Of a DNA stretch of 64,000 nt, positions 22,767 through 36,300 are shown one piece after another (position 1 is the stretch's first letter; each line of letters starts with the position of its first letter). Origin of the DNA: Branchiostoma floridae (taxonomy: Eukaryota; Chordata; Leptocardii; Amphioxiformes; Branchiostomatidae); the NCBI RefSeq assembly GCF_000003815.2, contig NC_049993.1, positions 5,609,686-5,673,685 on the forward strand. The letters are read 5' to 3'. The translations under genes and the position numbers were made by a program. The notes beneath the pieces are model-generated. The model was given only the letters and a program-made list of their open reading frames with translations. It was not told the DNA's origin and did no database searches.

Positions 22767-25700
22767 CACGGACACTGATCATGAACTATCATGGACTTCT
22801 TCTAGCAAACAAGACTTTATAATTAAACCGTGCAAATAGCAAGAACCGGTTTCGTCTCTTGTGAAGATGCCTCGGCACGTCTTAGAATCGAAGCTTACAG
22901 TACCTGACATGGTGACTTCAACTTAACGTATTTAAGAACTGCAGTGTGTACATTTCTGCGACGTAGGACACCTAACCAACTTCTGAGATTTCACAGTCAT
23001 TATTCTACTTATTAAGGACAATCAAAGATTAACCGAAGAAGTTTTAAGATTGAATCCTGAGATTTTGATTCTGCAATATATGAAGATCTGGTGGAGAAAT
23101 TGTTAGAGGTATGTTGTACATTTTGTGTTAGATTGATAGATCTTAAGTATGGTAAGATTATTATTGCAGTATGGTTTCCAGATATTTATTATCAATGTGT
23201 GTTCAAATGTACTGATAAGATGATATTCAACTAAGCTTTGTTCTACGTACAGTTTTGTGCAGTGTTTATAATTGATCAGTCTCTATGCAATTAAAGTAAC
23301 GATGTAAATATGATTTTAATGGGTTTGTAGGGATCGCTGCTTTCGTGAAACCAAGTCGTCATATCATATAGATGGGTTTATCCCTTTTCTAAGATTTAAA
23401 TTCTTTTTATTTGAAAAGAAAATATTGTTACAGTCGAGATCGAGACCAAAAAAATATACAGTATGTTTTACATGTCGCTCGCGATCGTCTCTTGTAGTTG
23501 GGAGTGAGGCAAATAAAGTGATCAAAGCTTGCTTTACACTAGTTTTCTGAACTGTCGCATTATACATCGTATTCTACTTCCGTCGTAGACTACAATTTTT
23601 TTCTGAGTGTAAACAGAAATGAAGTGAAGTCTATTACAGAAGTGTTCTACAGTCTTAAATTCTGAGGTACACTTCGGTGGTAGAATTCACTTTATTTCAA
23701 TTTACACTCACGAAGCTGTAGTCTACAAGGGAAGTTGACTACGATGGCTAGTACGACAGTTTCAGAAACAAGTGTAAAGCGTGCCTAACTTGACGACTCC
23801 CTGATAAATGTGAAATGTCAAAGAACGTTCCCGTGGATGCAAAATTCTCCGGACGTGTGCTAAAACACTGACGTGTCAGGAAGTGACCTTGTCGTCCCAC
23901 ATCCAAAACACGACAACTGATCTTTGTCAAAACAGGAACACAAAATAGTTAAAATAGCACCAACAGGTGTCAATCCATTCATAGACGGTTCGCACGTGAA
24001 CTATGTTTCATGTAAAACAAATGATCCACAGACTGCATGCAGTCGTGTAGACGTGTTCTTTCGCACGTGGTGAATAATATGTCACCGTGCTTTGTTGTAC
24101 ATCTCACAAAGGTACTGACGTCTAGCGTGCATACTCTGTACGCAGATAGGTTGTTGGTTCACTTCGAAACATTTTGCAAACCTGTCGAAATTTCATTCTG
24201 TATTATAAAACTGAAAATGACTAGCGGAAAACTTGCAGTAGTTTGTATCTGGTCGTATAATCCAAGCAGAGGTTTCGATCGGGGGATAGCAGTACGTAAT
24301 AAAAAGAGGAGGAATTTTCTGCAGTATTAAAGAGAAATATTCCATGGCTATAAGATGTTTGCGGCCAATTTCTTGAAATTCGTTGACGATGTTTACTTTG
24401 TTATCTGTAAATTTGCAGTGTAAATTACTCGTCGTTATTCGGTGACGTAACTTTGAAGACATGGCATTGCCGTGGATATTCAGCTGTTTTTCTGTTAACT
24501 TTCTAATTTAGATTCAGTCTACATAAGTCGTAATTTTGTACAGTACATTTCTATAATTTGGACGCATAACTCTGTTTTCCTAGCGCACGCATAGAATTTG
24601 TGAGCAGCAAATTTCAAAAGTGATGTATTTTTTCGGTTCTGAACGGAACTCGATCTAACGTTATCGCTTGTTAGTATTGTAACAAAAGCAATATCTAAGC
24701 CTTGCGAGAAAAACTATAATCCATGTGTTTGTAACACTGTGAGAGAAAAACTCGTCAGAACAACAAATGACGCACAATCCGAGCGAGTAAAGTTGCCTCT
24801 GAGATTTCAGAAAAAAAAAACGGCCATTCCTTTCCACTAGACGGCGATCGCGCTGCGCTCTCACTGCGACCTAAATAGGATATGTGTAACCTTTGATTTC
24901 ATACTGGATATATCATATAGCATGTAAAAGTGTGACTGATCAGACAACAAAACACAGAAAGTTAAAAAAGATTCGTTTTTCTATACAATATGTTGAGGGA
25001 TACGTCAAATATTCTAGTTTGCAGAGAGAGCGCGGCGAGAGCGCCGTCCAAGTGGAAAGGGGGTATAACGACAGACTTATGGCACAGAAATGTAAAAAAA
25101 AAGTTTTAATTAAGTTTCCTAAATCTTCAAAGTGCTGATTTTAGATGTTTTTCTTTCCCGTGTATCTAAATCGACACATGTTTTCCTACTGTGTTGTTAA
25201 TAGCTACGCTGTTGTTACGTTTAAAGACAAAGTTGAAAGTGCTTTTTTTGGGATGTGACAGTTTACAAATGGCTTGGCTTTAGCCAACAACTCTCTTATA
25301 GTAGGTACAACTGTTCTAACTTGTTGATGCTATGTGTAAAAGTGTCATTCTTACCGTCATTTTATATGTATACAACTGGTTATTTGAATAAATACAGAAA
25401 CGAGAGGGTGCTTTGCATGTATGGTTTTTGTGTTTCATTAGCGGTTTAGCTGAATAACAGTATTTTTCATTATATAAATGAAGATTGTGTCCAAGCGTTT
25501 CCGACAATTTTGGTCGTTCTAGATTGGAAAGGACATCAGAAATTCGACATTTCCACGTGGTTTTGGATGGGAGGCCATATTATGGAAGAAAGCTTAAGCT
25601 TACTCTATCAAAAGACCTGTATTTCTGGGATCTAGGATTAGACTAGGAATATACCGACGGCAGAGCTTACGAAACGGTGTCGAAGCGTTTTTGTTCCGAC

Positions 25701-28700
25701 GCATAATTTTATCGTTGTTATCAAAATGGTCTTTGGCTATCATTCTCGTCCGCGGCATGAAAGACACGGGTTTGATTCCCTCTAGTTAAGTTACGTATAA
25801 TTCATATTTTTATACAGGCATCTCAAGCAATACATATCAATGCACACACACCACAGACGGCTGTAATGTTTAATGTGTTTATCAGATTTCGTGACTTCTG
25901 GAGTGAGGTGTAACAGGTGGACCTACTTCATAAACCACCGCCAGTGCCATATTCAACGATACAGAACAGTCACACCAAAATAAAGATACTTTATAACTTG
26001 ATCTAAAAAAATTCAAGGGAATTTTGAAGGCAAGAAAACGCAGATAAGCTGATATATACATACATGAAAAACACACGCACACGTCTATAGCTAAGCATGA
26101 ACCCAGAATGTAGCCAGGGCCTACACAGCCTAGCTCCTCGGCTCCATGGCCAACATGCCCCAAAGAATGTTTGCCTGTGGTCCCCTGAGGAAAGTGCTGA
26201 ACCTACACCTTCGGGGTTAACACGGTACCCCAATGCCAGTACTGCACTTGATGTGTTCCAAGCTGCTTACTTAAATCCGTGAAAAGACTAGAGAACAGGT
26301 GTGAAAAACTGAAGCTTACAGGTTGAGTACATGTGTGTTTTGTACAGCAAAATGTACCGAGTGGTCGTAGCCATAATGTATTCTTGCTGTATTGTGTTGT
26401 GTTGTGTTCAATTTGTCACAACATGGTTTTCTCCTTTATTGAAAAATTGCTTCAGAGACGGTTCTTGATCATTGATCTGATGTACATTCTCACCCTTTTT
26501 GGTGACACAAGTAGCAAGTCACCCACCCACTAGACAACAAGCTTGCAGTTTTGCAACACCGTAGAACCTTATGACACAACCACAATCAAGTGAAAAAGTC
26601 CACATTCTCGTCGCAGAAGACCTAAAATTGGAGCTGTAGCAGTATACGCAGTCCCCCTCTGCTCTAGACACATATGTACAGGCTTTGATGGACCCAGGTC
26701 CGTCATTATCAAATTTTACCGAAACTGCCTGATATAATTTCATTCTCACGGTGTGTCTCTCTGCAATCAAAGTTTCTGTGTCCCTTCACAAAAGCTTACA
26801 GCCTTATCTGAGCACATATAGTCCATATGTTCAGGTTGTCCGCCTGCAAACTTCCCCCAACTTTGATCCATCGACAAACATATCGTAGACTGTTGAAGAA
26901 ATAACAACCTTGTTTGCCGCCTGCCGTAGAAATGATAGTACTAAGAAGCGGACAGCATATGCTCTTTTCTGACTAATACATAACCAAAGGAGAAATTGAA
27001 ATGGTAAAATAAAATCCAACGAGGGCTCAAGAGAAAGAAAAAATAAAGAACAGCTGTAAAAAATCTCTCTCCCCATTTTTTCGTTCTCAGCGATTCTATA
27101 TATTCGTGTAATTAATAGTATCATCCATTGCATATTTATTATGATTTGCTCTTTTTTCTAAATAGTTGCCATGGTTTGACACATATTTTCCCAAGTTGTG
27201 ACGGAAAAGGCGATCCTAGATTCCTGACGACGTTTTGTTCTGTCTTTCCATCCTTGAAAATACTACGGCAAAAGCCTACTATCGCAAAAGTGTACACCTG
27301 GTTTTTACAGTCAGCGTGGTAAAAATACAAGGGACGGATTCTCACTTTGCCCATGCTACACTAAAGCAGGGGAAAAACTATTATTTGAGTAGTTTGCGAT
27401 GCGTTTTTTTAGGTTTGCTAAAAAAATCTGTGTGTAGGTACTAGTACCACGTTATGACCCCCCGTTGGTGCTTTCTATACCGAACAGAGGAGTTAAGCAA
27501 GTCGGTAAACAACAAACACGTTCTGCTCGTAAACTGTTGTCCTTGTCGATAATTTGTTTACCAACACCCACAGAAAAGGCCGTGGGTTTATCTGTAACGT
27601 GTTATCGTGTTGGAGAGATCCCACAATACCCGTTCCCTAATGTAGTACCTCTTCAGCGTACTGATAGCGGCCGGAGGGCGGCTCGGAGAATTAACGATGG
27701 GAAAAACGCACAAATCTTCACTTAACGTGAGATACCGATCACTTCTTCCGATTTGCGTGGGATTATAGATGAGCGTTGATATCAAATTAATGAGGGCGAA
27801 GGGGCCATACCTAAATGCAAATATTATATGTAGTTAACCATTTGTTTTTTCACCATCTTTTCGCTCGGTATAGTAGCAAGATATACAACTTGTTTGACTG
27901 AATTTGCTATTTTTGAAAGTCTTCAAAATGGCCTAATGCATATAATCGTTGATTGTAGAGATCTTACGGAGCAAGTCGCAAAACCACTGTACAGTTGAAA
28001 GGGTTAGCACGAAAAGTGATATGTTTTTACAAGTCAGTTCGGGTTATCAAAAATAAAAGTTAGATCATTTCTCTCACTTGCACGTGATTTCTAAAATGTC
28101 CATTCTTGCTGTGAACTGTAAAAGTGAGATCTACCCATGTCCATTAGATGTCAGTCGACAGTTCGGTGTTTTTTGGACTTCACGCGTGTTTGCTATCACA
28201 AGAGTAAGGCATGTACAGGTATAACTATACCAGTTACACGGTTTTTAACCATGAGGGTGGGACAAAGTGAACTACGGATCAATTGCAAAAGCGCAAGGAA
28301 TTTGCTGCGCCCTTGGTATAGAGCGAAAGTACTAGTAACACAGTTTGGTGTTTTTCTGTCAAGTTCTTGGAATAAAATAAGTGGCATATATATTATACTT
28401 TTCTGTTGATTTTGACATTTGCTCTACAAAATATCGACAGCTGACCCTTGTGTAAGATAGATTTATACACAAACGTGGTTTTTACTTGCCTTTATTTATT
28501 TTGGAAGCGAAAAGCGAAACAAACAACATGTGTGTCAACACTTTAGGGTGATGTAAAGCTTGTATTGTATAGAACTGTTGCGGTTCAAAATGTGAAAGAT
28601 TGATATATCATGCCAAATACTTACTACAGTGGATTCCAATTATTTGTATTACGCTTTTTTTGGATAATTCGGGTAATTGTATAGAATTACGAAATCCCAA

Positions 28701-28972
28701 ACCATTTGCCATTCATTCTATTGTTTAAGACGTCGCAGAATCGGATAACCCGCCATCTCAAACTTCGGGTTTTTGGATAGAATTACGTCAAGTTACAAAG
28801 AATAAAAATGAGAAAATATACCTAAAATGTCACAAAATGAGTCCAATAGTAACCAATAAATGTATGTATGAAGGCATAAGATCATGATAACGACCATAAG
28901 GAAGGTAGACTTCATCGCAAATCTCGCCGATAGCGTCGATTCCACTCTGTTGCATCTATTTTTACCGGTTTT

Positions 28973-29017
28973 CCTTGCATTCGCTGCCCTAATTTTTTTA
29001 GAGCAGCGAATGCAAGG
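28973..29017. repeat. short strong hairpin
   Basis: Two 15-base arms (CCTTGCATTCGCTGC and its exact reverse complement) flank a 15-base loop that itself contains CTAA/TTAG pairing. The function is unknown. It could be a MITE remnant or a structured transcript element. Confidence 0.7.
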
Positions 29018-29922
29018 TGCCCCGTAGAAATAGAATGGTACCTAGGCTAATATTGTGTCATAGCATTTGCCTATTTTTCAGCTCAGCAAAATTTTATGTA
29101 CAAATTGTGTGCAAATTGAAGTCCTGCCACAATTTAAAACATGAACATCGTGAAAAAAGATGTCTGGACCTCTTTTTCAACCTACACTTCTGTCTGTAAA
29201 CGGACTCCGCTAAACCTCCGAGAGTCACAAATGACATCCCTCCTTCCCTAAACTGTTCGCAATTTCCTTTTCCGGTATTCATACCGCACGCTAAACTGAC
29301 ACGCTGTGGAAACCGCACGTAGCGGGCACAAAACGTCGTCTGCAATCCTCTCAGAACGGCGCTGGCGGGGCGGCGACATATGGCCCTTAGAATAACATTT
29401 TCCACTTCCATTTATCCCCGCAACACAACATTAAACATCCCCAGTGACGATGCGCTCGCAGAAGACCAATAAAACCGAGCCATGTAGTCGTTCTTTGTGC
29501 TAGACGTCGCTCTTAGTCAGTAGTCTCTACCAGACTCTGGCCTGGCCGAATAGTACTAGTAATAGGGGACTTTGGCCAAGTTAGGAATAAAAAAAAAAAC
29601 AATGAAAGTTTATTTGCAAGTTCTTGCCCGAGGGCTAATTGTAACATGAAACATACATAGAATATATTAAACATACCTAAAATAAAATACCTTGGTATAG
29701 ATAACAATGGTGACAGGTGACTATTCTATCAATGATATGGACTGCTGAGAGCTACAATCTACGCATTTAAAAGCCTTGTAGGATTTAATTGACCTAGGAG
29801 TAAACTGACCGGCCGGTGGATAGACTGCAAAAGACTGAGATCCCATGGCAACTTATTCATCCCTATTTTGGCCAAATTCCTCTCTTTTTGGTCATCCAGC
29901 TGACACGTCTGCTTGGAGACCA

Positions 29923-30123
29923 CTTAGGCTTAGGTCACATTTCCGAACCGGGACCCGGCCGGCCAGCTTTCGGGAGCGAAAAGAATGATATTAAAGACAT
30001 CAAAATACACAAAATGTCAAAATATGATACATGGGCATGATATGTGTATATTTCTAGCTGTAATTTTGATTTTTCGTTTCTTAGAACATCCCGGCCAGGC
30101 CCCGGTTTGGACCTAAGCCTTAG
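29923..30123. mobile_element. 201-bp MITE with imperfect terminal inverted repeats
   Basis: The left end CTTAGGCTTAGGTC and the right end GACCTAAGCCTTAG are inverted repeats, followed inward by matching AACCGGG and GGCCGG blocks, so each arm is about 40 bases. No coding capacity. Confidence 0.65.
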
Positions 30124-30745
30124 TCAGGATGTACGGAATTCCGACCGCGGACGGGATACTCGCCTTGCACTGGGGACATTCAGCTTGACCAATTATCGGC
30201 TTGGGTTACCGTCTATCGTCGAAAAATGCTGAGAACGCCCCGGAATAACAGACAGGGTGAAAGACAAGTGTCTTCTGACGTAACCTTGACCCACAATGCA
30301 TTCCAAACTCATGCGTTGATTGACAGCTGTGGCGGACGACGTTTAACGATTTCCCGCGCTATACCCAACACTTGCCAGGCGTGTAGTTTACATGTATGAC
30401 AGAAACGCCCCCAGAAATAGATAGGATGAACTATAAGTGCGACGAAATTGTGTGAACTTCACAAGAAAATTGCTACAAATAAATAGATTGATCGTTGTGG
30501 TAATGATGTAAGACTATCCGTTTTGTCAAGGATTGATGATTTTTCTTTCTGATGCTGCAAAGTAGTGACAATCTAAAAGACAAAATGAATAGAAGAAAGA
30601 AAAGAATACATTTAAAACTACGAACCAAACACTAAACCATGCCCAATGTGTACATTTACGCATTGCTCTTTTCGGATCGGACATAACTAGAAACATAAGT
30701 TTTCTAGAACTTTACTTGTATCCAATATTCCATGGCGACTTCCAA

Positions 30746-30780
30746 AGAGAGAGAGGGAGGGGGAGGGGAGAGAGAGAGAC
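30746..30780. repeat. GA-rich microsatellite
   Basis: A purine-only run of GAGA, GGGAGG and AGAGAG units. Confidence 0.8.
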
Positions 30781-32807
30781 GCTATGCCCTTCCCGACATG
30801 TGGTGGACTCCTTCTGAAACAGAGCAGTGTGTGTGTTCCACGATGTAAGGAAAACCCGCGCCATTGTCCAGGTAAATCCTTGGTCGTGAGCTCCTCTGTC
30901 ATCGCTGGAATCTCCGCATTGTGCCCGCCGGAACTGAAGAGCGCGTCATCGGCAAATGGAAAACACGTAAGCCGCCATGACGGCATCCATGTCTTCCTCT
31001 CCAGCTCTGCTCTCTCCGTCTTCTGAGAATGTCCTTCTGTTATTAAAGGTTAAAACGATAATTCTCTAGAGTTTGGTATCTACAAGGTGAGTCCTTTTAT
31101 TTTCCAAGGATCAGGATTTCTTATCTTAGATAATAGTTACAAAGCAGGAACGTTTTCTTCTTTTATACCTTTCCACTCGGGGGAGTGCGAGACAGTTCGT
31201 TTTTTCATTCAAAAAGAATGTCAGACGAGGACAATGTGGCAATGCAAGTTATTAAATTATTTCGACAGTGCCACGCAAAAAGGGCAGCGGATAGAAGGTA
31301 AAGTAGTCCGATATATTTTTCTCGGGCATATTATTGAAGGCGGAGCCCAACCCACTTCTTCCACCATCTTTTACCTCCACGTCCTTTTTCATGTTAAGAA
31401 GACGACGTGTTTCTTATGTGTCTGTACTTTATTTGAGATTATTCTTGTTTACAATTTACCATTAATTTACACTGATGTTACTTTTCTTATGTAAACGATA
31501 CTACCTTATACTGCTGTATTAGTTTATTTGGTTGGTATTATTTTCTTCCCGCTGTAGTATTGTTATATATTTTTGGATCCGTGGTTTATGTTTATGTTTT
31601 GTCTCAGTTATTGTCTCCATCTCTATTGTCATTATGTATTCTTCTGTTATTTCTGTTTATTTGAAATGCAATAAATATTAAAAAAGAAAGAAAAGAAGAC
31701 GACGTGTTTACTCTTGACAAACAAAGACACTGACAATATTTTTACTGTCGTAATATTAAATGGAATATTGTCAGGTTTTCTCAACACGTAGTGGAAGTAA
31801 GACATGCAGAATGGTTGTAGTTTGTCTACTTGTCGTTAGGAGGCAGCCCATGAAGTGTTTTTTATGGCTTGAACGAAACCACTATCTAAAAGGGGTATCT
31901 TGAGAATACGAAGATGTTTTGTTTAACAATATTTAATTCATAAAGAAAAATAGATAGATTTCGATGTCATCAAATTTTAAATCTTAATCTTTTTTGTGCA
32001 TCAATAATAGTTTTGTACATAAAACAGTCAATTAAGGTAACTAACAAAGACCCCTATTTTCATAAGTAAACTAACCTATTTTCAAAATGGCTACGGAAGA
32101 GTAAAGTTTGGTAGATCTTCCACGTTTTTCAGCCAGTATTCGGCAGAACAATTGTCATCGTCTTCCAATTTCTGTAAACCACATCCTATACATCTGTTCA
32201 AGGTAAACTGAAAATTTTGATTAGAATCTTAAACTTGGTTTTCTAATATAGCGAAGTTTAATGTGTGTGTGAGGGAGGGGGGTGCCACGAAACATGTCTC
32301 TTGCCCGGCCCGAAGTTGCTGTGCAAGTTTTGTAGCAGATGTACTAGAGCAGAAGACGCTTAGAATAAAGGGGATTTTATCTAAAAAGCCTTTGCTTTCT
32401 CAGATTTATTTTGCTGTACATGGGTCTGCCTAATTGCTCTAACGTTAACATGTTTGCGTCTGTTAGTGTTACTCAATTATGGAGCGAATTGAAGATAAAA
32501 CGATAACGTTACAACTGTTCAGCCTTTATACTGACAGCATCAATGCATAATATAAAAACAACCTTATTTATAACCAGAAATGGAGTTTCACACCATCTAA
32601 TAATACTGTGTCTACTAGTCTGTGTAACACAACTCTGCTGTCCGGGGCTGTAACTGGCCCCTCCCTGCAGAGTTTCTAGGAGGCTGAATATTGGGCAACC
32701 TGCTATAAGTGAGATTTAATCAGGCTATCTCTTTACCTGCAGTATTGAGATATGATGCAAACCAGTAACATCTCGGAGAACCTTCCTTTCCCAGAAGGTG
32801 GCAGACC

Positions 32808-33292
32808 AGACTTGTGTGAGGTGCCAGGCTGACGTGTGACGCCTGCATGCGTGTGTGGAGGAAAGGAAACCAGACCAGACTTGTGTGAGGTGCCAGGCTG
32901 ACGTGTGACGCCTGCATGCGTGTGTGGAGGAAAGGAAACCAGACCAGACTTGTGTGAGGTGTCAGGCTGACGTGTGACGCCTGCATGTGTGTGTGGAGGA
33001 AAGGAAACCAGACCAGACTTGTGTGAGGTGTCAGGCTGACGTGTGAGGCCTGCATGTGTGGTGTGGAGGAGAGGACATCAGACCAGACTTGTGTGAGGTG
33101 TCAGGCTGACGTGTGAGGCCTGCATGTGTGTGTGGAGGAGAGGAAACCAGACCAGACTTGTGTGACACTGTGAGGTGTCAGGCTGACGTGTGACGCCTGC
33201 ATGTGTGTGTGGAGGAGAGGAAACCAGACCAGACTTGTGTGAGGTGTCAGGCTGACGTGTGAGGTCTGCATGTGTGTGTGGAGGAAAGGAAA
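32808..33292. repeat. 69-bp minisatellite over the fukutin start codon
   Basis: About seven tandem units, with CTTGTGTGAG recurring at 32811, 32880, 32949, 33018, 33088, 33157 and 33234. Five periods are 69 or 70 bases and one is 77 because of an 8-base insertion. Every unit contains the core TGCATG(T/C)GTGTGTGGAG, so every unit carries an ATG (32847, 32916, 32985, 33054, 33124, 33201, 33270). The last ATG is the modelled fukutin start. In five of the six upstream units the ATG opens a 13-codon frame, M(C/R)VWR(K/R)GNQTRLV, closed by TGA; the unit at 33054 is frameshifted by one extra G and reads a longer 20-codon frame. Confidence 0.9.
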
Positions 33293-33380
33293 CCTGCGAT
33301 GTTTCATCTTCCTTCTCATCGCCAGCACCTTGTCTCTCATCTTCCAAATATGGTTCATCCACAACAACCCTCAGTTTCAG
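33270..33380 (+). CDS. FKTN: fukutin exon 1 (signal anchor)
   Basis: Encodes [10 protein letters not shown] and then the hydrophobic helix [20 protein letters not shown], ending in phase 0 at a CAG|GTAGGA donor. A short basic cytoplasmic start before the helix matches the human architecture. The ATG lies in the last unit of the upstream minisatellite, and the coding sequence departs from the repeat right after GGAAACC. Confidence 0.75.
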
Positions 33381-36300
33381 GTAGGACAACATGAATATTC
33401 ATAAACTACAAACCTTTACTTTGATGAATGACAGTTTATGGTTGAGGCCAAAGGGCAGATGGCAGAGAAGGCTCAGAGGGTAAAAGTGGGTGAAAAGATG
33501 TATAAACTGTCTACAAGTTTCCATAATATTATCATTTTTCTCTTTACGTGAGGCTACTATATTCAGTGTACCTTAACACCACAAACAACCACAAATGGAC
33601 CTATTTAGTAATATGCAGTGTACATGGAGCAAAGACCTTGTCTAACCTTAATCAACAGACCATGTATGACACTCTGGATACAAATATTTTTTTGGGTGCA
33701 ATTTTATAATTATCAACTCACAGTACCTGTTTTTCAGCCCCAGAGCACATATTCATAGGGTTTAATATGTTTCAATTGTACCTCACATATCAGGGTGGTT
33801 CCTTCCAAGGCATGGTCAACAAGTGGCTCAACACAGACAACAAAGATGCTCAAGTGAGTCGCAATGAATAAATTACCAGTACCTTAATATATTGTATTAC
33901 TGTACCAAACTTTTGGTGGTTATCAGGCAGTAGTGTTCATTTTGCTTAAGTCTGTGGGATCAAGTCCAAAGGAATTTGTGACTCACACAGGAATCTGTAT
34001 TGAATTTTCAGAAATCTATGCTTTCCTCATAATTGCCTTGTCATATTGCCTTGCAAGGAAACAAGTCGGGAAAATGTAAAGGCATAGTTGTAAGTTAATC
34101 TGCAGTTTGTATTCCTACAGGAGAATTTGAAACTGTTTATGAAGCATGCGTCCCAAGCCAACCTGCCGTTGTTCCTGATGGACCCCTTTGTGCTGGCAGC
34201 TGTGAGGAATGTGACCAGAGGTTCAGCAGATGAGAGTATGGGCCCACACCACTGTAGATATCTGTGTAGTTCTCAGGGTGTCATCACACTGGGGCTGCTG
34301 GGGGATTCTGATATAAAGGTCAAGGTAGGTTCAATCAAGGAGCTTTTATCAGATCTGATAAAAGCTCCTTGTAAAAAAGCTCCTTGTTCAATCCATCCAG
34401 AAACAAAGTTAGAAAAACCTTGGTTTGTACTTTTTTTGCAGCATTTTAGCCTATAGTTGTCATTTTGAATCACAAAATTTTCCCGATACACTGGTCCTTG
34501 CTGTCGACACTAGACTTTGGATATCTCCATATGTAAATCATATGTAATGCCATCCAGAGAAATAAGGATATAGTCCTTCAAATATTTACATGTTTTATTC
34601 TGTCATATCTTTACGAAAATATAGTGTACATCAAGTCATCAACATAGAACTAATTATAAGGTACAGTACTACATTGCAATATCTAATTGGTCATACTTTT
34701 ACTAATATTTTCCACCATATCTTCCAGCCTGACCTGTTGCAGGATCTCCATGATGATGGTTTCCAGTATGTCATCACTGTGGGTCATGACCCCAGACTGG
34801 CAAGTGTGGCATCTATGGCTGCTGGCAAGGTCAGGTGGGGAGGGGGGATAGTGTACAAGGTCAGGTGGGGAGGGGGGCATAGTGTACAAGGTCAGGTGGG
34901 GAGGGGGGCATAGTGTACAAGGTCAGGTGGGGAGGGGGGCATAGTGTACAAGGTCAGGTGGGGTGGGGGTCATAATCTACAAGGTCAGGTGGGGAGGGGG
35001 GCATAGTGTACAAGGTCAGGCAGGGAGGGGGCATAGTGTACAAGGTCAGGTGGGGAGGGGGCATAGTGTGCAAGGTCAGGTGGGGAGGGGGCATAATGTA
35101 CACGGTCAGGTGGGGAGGGGGGCATAGTGTACACGGTCAGGTGGGGAGGGGGGCATGGTGTACACGGTCAGGTGGGGAGGGGGGCATAGTGTACACGGTC
35201 AGGTGGGGAGGGGGGCATGGTGTACACAGTCAGGTGGGGAGGGGGGCATAGTGTACACAGTGAAGTGTTATCTAGTCCAAATGGCATACTAGTAAATGAG
35301 GAGGAGGTTGTAGTACTGTGGATGGGTGTTGTGATTACAATAGTACAACATTGGTTCCATATTTTACATACAGTCAAGTCTGCCCAAGATGGCCACTCAG
35401 GATAAAAATCTCATTCTGGTCTGTGTGGACAGGTGGTCACTATAGGATTCTCAATGCTTGTGTCAATGGGAATATTATCTAAGGTAGTTGCATTGGCCAG
35501 GTGGTCTTTTTGTAGAGGTGGTCACTTGTACAGGTTTGAAGTTCAGAAACCTTATGAAAATATAAGAACACTGTGTGTGCCTTTATGTCTAAAACCCATC
35601 CCAAACACCAAGGAAGTTATGAAGTCCTTGCAAACAGTATTTCAAATGTGCTGTCCATCACTACAGCACTGTACTATGCCGCCTAGACTGCCTGTGTAAT
35701 CTTACTAAGGTAAGTATGTACAGTATGCTGAATGTACATTGTTTTTTCACCCTGCAGGTTCCGCATCAGATGTTGTTCAGAAGGCACACCTCTGTTATCC
35801 ACATCGTAGTGTTGTACGAGCGTCCGGGCCAGTTCCTGTGGCATGCAGCAGTGGACCCGGAGAAAACACAGGAGTGGATGTCACTGGTGGAAGACAGGGA
35901 ACTACAGTTTGGCGAGTATGAAGGGGCATATGACAAGTAAGTGTTACATGTGAGTGTAGTGTAGTCAAATTATAGCTAAGGCCACACTGGTTTAATTTCA
36001 TGAATGACAGCTGTGCGCGCATCCCTGGTCAATCTGGATTTTATGCTTGCCAGCGGACCTGCTCTCCAGGGAGCATGGGACCACAGTGCCCTTGTTTCCC
36101 TTTTTAGTAAAATTTAAGAATTGCAATAAAATCATTATTGAAATGGCGACAATTGTGCCTTACTGGAGTACCTGTGGTTTAGTGGCATTTTCTTTTGCTG
36201 GATTTTTCTTTTTTTTTGCCCTTGTGCATTAGTTTTGGGGTCTCCAGACGATGTCATCCATAAAATTAAGTCAGTGTGGTCTTGACTGTCAAAAGTTGAA

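Larger units (their letters stand above)
22767..32800. other. 10-kb gene-poor interval between FoxE and fukutin
   Basis: No supportable gene. It holds a short perfect hairpin (28973-29017), a 201-bp MITE (29923-30123), a GA-rich microsatellite (about 30746-30780) and a possible retroelement 3' end near 31665-31690 (TTGAAATGCAATAAATATTA). A 135-codon open frame at 31087-31494 has no recognisable domain and mixed composition. Its position next to a developmental gene makes it a reasonable place to look for FoxE enhancers. Confidence 0.45.

Noticed and set aside
31087-31494. 135-codon open frame
   Set aside because: No homology recognised, AT-rich hydrophobic end consistent with random sequence, and no splice or promoter context.
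32720-33392. Antisense open frames with MQASHVSLTPHTSLVW repeats
   Set aside because: They read the 69-bp minisatellite on the opposite strand; the period of 69 is a multiple of three, so long repeated frames arise automatically.
34827-35262. Open frames with KVRWGGG repeats
   Set aside because: They are products of the 31-bp minisatellite; the period is not a multiple of three and stops appear after a few units.
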